Positions 5,238-8,856 of a DNA stretch of 8,856 bases are shown in pieces. The notes under the pieces are model-generated. The model did no database searches, was not told the DNA's origin, and saw only the letters and a list, made by a program, of their open reading frames with translations. The position numbers and the translations under genes are program-made. Position 1 is the first letter of the stretch. Each line of letters opens with the position of its first letter. The DNA comes from Acidobacteriota bacterium (GTDB lineage Bacteria; Acidobacteriota; Vicinamibacteria; Vicinamibacterales; CAVVIG01): assembly GCA_003222555.1 (NCBI GenBank), contig QHWL01000087.1, positions 1-8,856 on the forward strand. The letters run 5' to 3'.

Positions 5238-6878
5238 ATGGATGTCTCCTTCACTGAGCGGTCTAGGGCCGTTGCTCCCGCGCACGTTTCCGAAGCCGTC
5301 ACACCGCGCCATACGCCCGTTTCCTGGAGGCAGGCCATCTGCCTGCCGCTCGGATTCGTTGCCGGTTTGCTGGTTATCGGGATGCTCAACCCGGTCAGGC
5401 AGAACCCTCGTCTGCTGTGGTCCTTCGTCGCAACCTCACTGATTCTCGCGATCTGGAGTGTGGCGGTGATCGAGCGCGCACGGCGAACCGACCGACAGCT
5501 CACGCTCGAAATCGTCCTCCGCAAGCAGCATTACCTGCAGGCGTGCGCGCAGGGTTCCGTACTCCTCTATTGGGGCTGGTACTGGACGAGGGTCTACGAA
5601 TCGGCGTCTCTGATTGCCGCGCAGCTGTTGTTCGCATATGCCTTCGATCTGCTCCTCAGCTGGTCGCGCCGTGACAGTTACTCCCTGGGGTTCGCTCCAT
5701 TTCCGGTGATCTTCAGCATCAACCTGTTTCTCTGGTTCAGACCTGAATGGTTTTTCCTGCAGTTCCTCATGGTCGCGGTCGGATTTGCCGCTAAAGATCT
5801 GATCCGCTGGGATAAGGATGGACGCCGGACGCACATCTTCAATCCTTCATCCTTTCCCCTGGCCTTGTTTTCACTCGCGCTGATCATGACGGGCATGTCC
5901 GACGCCACCTTCGGGAGGGAAATTGCCATTACGCAATTTTACCCGCCACACATCTATCTGTTCCTGTTCTTGATCGGCCTCCCCGGTCAGTACTTCTTCG
6001 GCGTCACGACGATGACCATGTCGGCCGCTGTCACCACGTACGTTTTCGGACTGCTGTATTTCGCAGTGACAGGAACGTATTTTTTCTACGATTCCTACAT
6101 TCCGATTGCAGTCTTCCTCGGAATGCACCTCCTCTTCACTGACCCGTCGACTTCACCGCGCACCGAACTCGGACGAATCATGTTCGGCGTTGCCTATGGT
6201 CTCAGCACCGTCCTGCTGTACCGGTTGCTGAGCCTCGCCGGTGTGCCGGCGTTTTATGACAAGCTGCTGCAGGTTCCACTTCTGAATCTTTCCATTAAGG
6301 GGATCGACCGTGTCGCGCGTTCGAGCTGGCTGCGCGGCGTCGATCCGGCGCGAATCGCGCAGTCACTTGCACCGCGGCAGCGGCATCTCGCGTACATCGG
6401 CGTGTGGATCACTGTTTTCGGGATCATGAGCGCAGTCCAGGGAGTGGGCGACAACCATCGAGGCCAGTGGGTGCCGTTCTGGCAGCATGCCTGCGCCGAG
6501 AACCGCGCCGGTGCTTGCGACTACCTCGCGTTGACGGAATCCAATGACTGCGATGCCGGATCGGGCTGGGCCTGCAATGCATTTGCAATCCTTCAGACGA
6601 AGCGCGATGTCCCTGGCCCGGGAGCAGGAGAGTCGTTCGGCGCCGGCTGTCGGGCAGGGTTTTCCGCGGCTTGTGAAAACCGAGCTCGACTGTATGCGGG
6701 AAGCGGGGTCTTTGCCGATGCAGCTCCGACGCTGCACGACTACGCGATTCTGGTGAGGGGCAGCAAAGCGACCGCGGGCGAGGGGTCGCCTGCGAGCATA
6801 TACAGTCGGGCTTGCGGACAAGGGTGGACGGACGCCTGTGACCGGTCAGGGTCATCGGCAGCGCGAGGTGCCGAATGA
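5238..6878 (+). CDS. RnfD/NqrB-like integral membrane protein with cysteine-rich Sel1/Hcp-like C-terminal tail
   Basis: This is a 546-residue protein. Residues about 32-400 contain many hydrophobic spans. Two landmarks of the RnfD/NqrB family appear in the right order: HIFNPSSFPLAL (199-210) and FTDPSTSP (300-307) followed by GRIMFG. In that family these flank the S/T-G-A-T site where flavin is covalently attached. Here the best candidate is SDAT (221-224), keeping the Thr but with Asp for Gly. Residues 417-534 are soluble and hold four cysteine pairs, each C-x7-C (419/427, 438/446, 471/479, 526/534), as in disulfide-bonded Sel1-like repeats of the Hcp type, though spacing between pairs is irregular. 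No other rnf or nqr gene is visible. The start has no clear Shine-Dalgarno and lies next to a receptor remnant, so the N-terminus is uncertain. Probably inner-membrane; redox role is inference. Confidence 0.85.
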   Translation: MDVSFTERSRAVAPAHVSEAVTPRHTPVSWRQAICLPLGFVAGLLVIGMLNPVRQNPRLLWSFVATSLILAIWSVAVIERARRTDRQLTLEIVLRKQHYLQACAQGSVLLYWGWYWTRVYESASLIAAQLLFAYAFDLLLSWSRRDSYSLGFAPFPVIFSINLFLWFRPEWFFLQFLMVAVGFAAKDLIRWDKDGRRTHIFNPSSFPLALFSLALIMTGMSDATFGREIAITQFYPPHIYLFLFLIGLPGQYFFGVTTMTMSAAVTTYVFGLLYFAVTGTYFFYDSYIPIAVFLGMHLLFTDPSTSPRTELGRIMFGVAYGLSTVLLYRLLSLAGVPAFYDKLLQVPLLNLSIKGIDRVARSSWLRGVDPARIAQSLAPRQRHLAYIGVWITVFGIMSAVQGVGDNHRGQWVPFWQHACAENRAGACDYLALTESNDCDAGSGWACNAFAILQTKRDVPGPGAGESFGAGCRAGFSAACENRARLYAGSGVFADAAPTLHDYAILVRGSKATAGEGSPASIYSRACGQGWTDACDRSGSSAARGAE

Positions 6879-6943
6879 CACAGTTCATTGGCGGCGGTTG
6901 CTCTTGCAAGCGGTCGACCGGCTGACTCACGACTTCAAGGTTT

Positions 6944-6956
6944 GGCGACGGCGTTC
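6944..6956 (+). repeat. 13-base sequence shared by the upstream regions of the two secreted-family genes, copy 1
   Basis: GGCGACGGCGTTC occurs here, 92 bases before the ATG at 7049, and again at 8089-8101, 43 bases before the ATG at 8145. The exact match is visible, but in GC-rich DNA it may be chance or a trace of gene duplication. Confidence 0.3.
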
Positions 6957-6965
6957 TGGTATACT
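6957..6965 (+). promoter_or_regulatory. Extended -10 promoter candidate for the lipoprotein-like gene
   Basis: TGGTATACT fits the TGn-extended -10 pattern, with TATACT matching consensus at 5 of 6 positions. I see no good -35 at the usual distance, which is tolerable for extended -10 promoters. It lies in the 170-bp gap after the RnfD-like gene, giving a leader of about 75 bases before the ATG at 7049, so the two secreted-family genes may have their own transcript. Confidence 0.4.
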
Positions 6966-7048
6966 CCGTCCCTCGCCAACCGTCCGAGAATTGACGACCA
7001 GCCAACGTTCACGGCTCGTCTCGACGTCCTGTTGTAACGGAGGGTGAA

Positions 7049-8053
7049 ATGAAAGACGAACTGCTGGCGGCCATGGGTATGGTGGCGGTGGTAGCTATTG
7101 TCGGCCTCGCCGCGGGCTGCTCGAACCGGCAGGGCGAGACTGTGCAGAGCAAGTTCCGAACGCCGTGGGGCGAACCGGATCTGCAAGGCGTCTGGTCCAG
7201 CGAGACGCCGACGCCACTGGAGCGACCGCTTGCCGGAGAGAGGATCATCAACAACGACGAAGAAGCGGCAGCACTTGAGCAGGAGCTTGCCAAGAAGTGG
7301 CAGGAAAATCGCGGAGGCGGGGCAGACCCCGATAACCGGACCGGCAGCTACAACGCGTTCTGGCAGGTTCGCGGGAAACCGGTGATGGGACGCGCATCCC
7401 TGATTGTCGATCCAAAAGATGGCAGACTTCCGCCGCTTACGCCACAGGGAAAGGCGATAAGAGCCGCCCGTGCGTCCAACGGTCTTTCCGACCGCGCCGA
7501 TGGTCCGGAGGATCGGAATGAGGGGGAGCGGTGTCTGCACTGGGAACGGATGTTCAGCGGTTCCGTCAACCAGCAGCACCGGATCGTCCAGTCACCTGGG
7601 TACGTGGCGATTAACTCGGAGCGGCTGCATGAGAATCGCGTCATCCGCCTCAACGATCATTCCCATCTTCCAAAAGATGTCCGGCAGTGGAAAGGCGACT
7701 CGATTGGACATTGGGAGGGGGCGACGCTGGTGGTCGACACGGCGAATTTTGCCGACGCGAAGCGCGACCCGGCCGGCACCAGCAAGGACGTACATGTGAC
7801 CGAGCGCTTTACGCGTGTTGATGACGACAGCATCAACTACGAGGCGACCGTCGACGATCCGACGATCTGGACGCAGTCGTGGACGTACGCGCTGCCGCTG
7901 CGGAGGCAGCCGGGCGGAACCGTGGGTATCTTCGAGTACGCCTGTCACGAGGGCAACTACGGGCTCCTGGGCATCCTCAGGGGAGCTCGTGCTCAAGAAA
8001 AAAACGCCAAAGGGGCCGGAGAGAAGGGCAAGCAGAATAACGTCACGAATTGA
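7049..8053 (+). CDS. Putative lipoprotein of an uncharacterised secreted family (EPDLQGVW / GHWEGATLVVDT)
   Basis: This is a 334-residue protein with a clear ribosome site (GGAGGG shortly before the ATG). The N-terminus is a short signal sequence ending GLAAGC, a lipobox-like site with Cys24 as the modified residue; Ala rather than Leu at -3 makes it slightly imperfect. Family landmarks are EPDLQGVW (42-49), GRASLIVDPKDGRLPPLTP (114-132), CLHW (162-165), GDSIGHWEGATLVVDT (216-231) and the C-terminal IFEYACHEGNYGLLGILRGA (294-313), after which comes a lysine-rich low-complexity tail. I know this pattern from many Acidobacteriota hypothetical proteins, often in several copies, but no established function. 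It is a relative of the next gene, which has the same GHWEG motif. Likely anchored in the periplasm or on the surface. Gene call is secure; function unknown. Confidence 0.88.
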   Translation: MKDELLAAMGMVAVVAIVGLAAGCSNRQGETVQSKFRTPWGEPDLQGVWSSETPTPLERPLAGERIINNDEEAAALEQELAKKWQENRGGGADPDNRTGSYNAFWQVRGKPVMGRASLIVDPKDGRLPPLTPQGKAIRAARASNGLSDRADGPEDRNEGERCLHWERMFSGSVNQQHRIVQSPGYVAINSERLHENRVIRLNDHSHLPKDVRQWKGDSIGHWEGATLVVDTANFADAKRDPAGTSKDVHVTERFTRVDDDSINYEATVDDPTIWTQSWTYALPLRRQPGGTVGIFEYACHEGNYGLLGILRGARAQEKNAKGAGEKGKQNNVTN

Positions 8054-8088
8054 TCGTCCCACAAAACGCGTCTCGGCTTTGACGTTCG

Positions 8089-8101
8089 GGCGACGGCGTT
8101 C
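8089..8101 (+). repeat. 13-base sequence shared by the upstream regions of the two secreted-family genes, copy 2
   Basis: This is the second exact occurrence of GGCGACGGCGTTC, in the 91-bp gap between the two related genes. The flanking bases also read GACGTTC and CGTTCGTCG, giving a locally repetitive, weakly self-complementary stretch. No convincing terminator (stem plus T run) is present in this gap. Confidence 0.3.
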
Positions 8102-8144
8102 GTCGGCGATGAGTGGTGTAGCAGCTCGATAACAGGAGACCACC

Positions 8145-8856
8145 ATGCGAAACCGGTTCAGAGATCTGATCATCGTGCTCGCGACAGCCATCGTCGTCGC
8201 GACACTGTCGTTCGAAATCCGGAAAGGTGGTGGTCACTTTGCAGTTGCTGCCCAATCTGCACCAGGACGCACCTCCGACGGCAAACCGGATCTGGGTGGG
8301 ATTTGGCAGGCCCTTAACACTGCGAACTGGGATCTTCAGACGCATGCGGCGCGGCCTGCGCTGGCGGTCATGCCGGGCCCAGGCGGTGAGGTTCCTGCGC
8401 CGCCCGTGCTCGCGCTCGGCGCACTGGGCGGAGTGCCGGGTGGGGTCGGCGTCGTCGAAGGCGAGGAGATCCCGTACAAGCCCGACGCTGTCGAGAAAAA
8501 GAAGGCGAACTTTGCCGACATCCTCAGCCGCGACCCGGAAACGAAGTGTTACTTGCCTGGCGTGCCTCGCGCCATCTATTTGCCGTACCCGTTTCAGATT
8601 GTTCAGGGCACCGACAAGATTATGATGATCTTCGAGTATGCGGGTGCGAATCGCACGATCCATATGGATAAGATCACTCCCTCACCGGTCGAATCCTGGA
8701 TGGGTTTTTCGGTCGGGCATTGGGAAGGCGATACGCTCGTCGTCGACACGACCAGTCTCCAGGAAGACACTTGGTTCGACCGCGCCGGCAACTTCCACAG
8801 CGACGGGCTGCACGTCGTCGAACGCTTTACTCCGCTGACACCTTACCACCTCACGT
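8145..8856 (+). CDS. Secreted protein of the same uncharacterised family, 3' end outside window
   Basis: The frame is open from an ATG at 8145 to the right edge, 237 codons. AGGAGA a few bases upstream is a good ribosome site. The N-terminus MRNRFRDLIIVLATAIVVATLSF is a signal peptide or anchor, with possible cleavage after VAA near residue 36. It shares landmarks with the preceding gene: GKPDLGGIW (46-54) and GFSVGHWEGDTLVVDT (187-202), followed by HVVERFTP (223-230). It differs in the middle: a Gly/Pro/Val-rich stretch at about 74-104, then KCYLPGVPRAIYLPYPFQIV (134-153) and IFEYAGANRTIHMD (162-175), which belong to a different subgroup of the family. So the two genes are diverged paralogues, not a recent duplication. 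They lie 91 bp apart on the same strand and may be co-transcribed. Function unknown. Confidence 0.87.
   Translation, partial: MRNRFRDLIIVLATAIVVATLSFEIRKGGGHFAVAAQSAPGRTSDGKPDLGGIWQALNTANWDLQTHAARPALAVMPGPGGEVPAPPVLALGALGGVPGGVGVVEGEEIPYKPDAVEKKKANFADILSRDPETKCYLPGVPRAIYLPYPFQIVQGTDKIMMIFEYAGANRTIHMDKITPSPVESWMGFSVGHWEGDTLVVDTTSLQEDTWFDRAGNFHSDGLHVVERFTPLTPYHLT

Noticed and set aside
6417..6878. Frameshifted or separate gene for the Cys-rich tail of the RnfD-like protein
   Set aside because: The frame is continuous with the membrane domain and there is no internal ribosome site with start that stands out, so it is treated as one fused protein.
6911..6920. 10-base palindrome CGGTCGACCG after the RnfD-like gene
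   Set aside because: It is too short and has no loop or T run, so it is not a terminator; palindromes of this size are common in GC-rich DNA.
8043..8663. 206-codon minus-strand frame and overlapping plus-strand frames near the right end
   Set aside because: The plus-strand frame starting at 8145 has a ribosome site, signal peptide and family motifs, so these are shadows.

Overview
The window is GC-rich bacterial DNA, most likely from an Acidobacteriota genome; Vicinamibacterales-type is my best guess. That assignment rests on family composition, not on a marker gene. The window has an Oar-type TonB-dependent receptor with an N-terminal carboxypeptidase-regulatory-like domain, a secreted cytochrome/propeller protein with the same type of domain, and two tandem members of an uncharacterised secreted family (PDLxGxW / GHWEGxTLVVDT motifs). 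No rRNA, tRNA, CRISPR array or transposase gene was seen.

Layout. Positions 1-1607 (minus) hold the first 535 codons of a secreted protein that runs off the left edge: signal peptide, carboxypeptidase-regulatory-like domain, one CxxCH haem site and a propeller-like region. Positions 1608-2150 are a divergent intergenic region. It holds a possible 46-residue minus-strand peptide gene with a strong Shine-Dalgarno, a perfect TTGACA-N6-TGTCAA inverted repeat, weak promoter candidates, and two copies in opposite orientation of a short dispersed-repeat-like sequence (TCCTGAG...TCGAAGG type). One repeat copy lies in the possible N-terminal extension of the receptor. Positions 2151-5072 (plus) are the full TonB-dependent receptor. 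Positions 5069-5233 look like a decayed fragment of the C-terminal end of a second receptor.

Positions 5238-6878 encode an integral membrane protein related to the RnfD/NqrB family, with an unusual cysteine-rich Sel1/Hcp-like tail of four C-x7-C pairs. After a 170-bp gap with an extended -10 promoter candidate come a lipoprotein-like secreted protein (7049-8053) and a related secreted protein (8145 to the right edge).

How they may work together is inference. Every intact gene product is predicted to be membrane-bound, outer-membrane or exported. A receptor for a large substrate, a haem-bearing periplasmic protein and an Rnf/Nqr-like membrane protein could form an uptake-plus-redox locus. The sequence names no substrate, and the genes may simply be neighbours.
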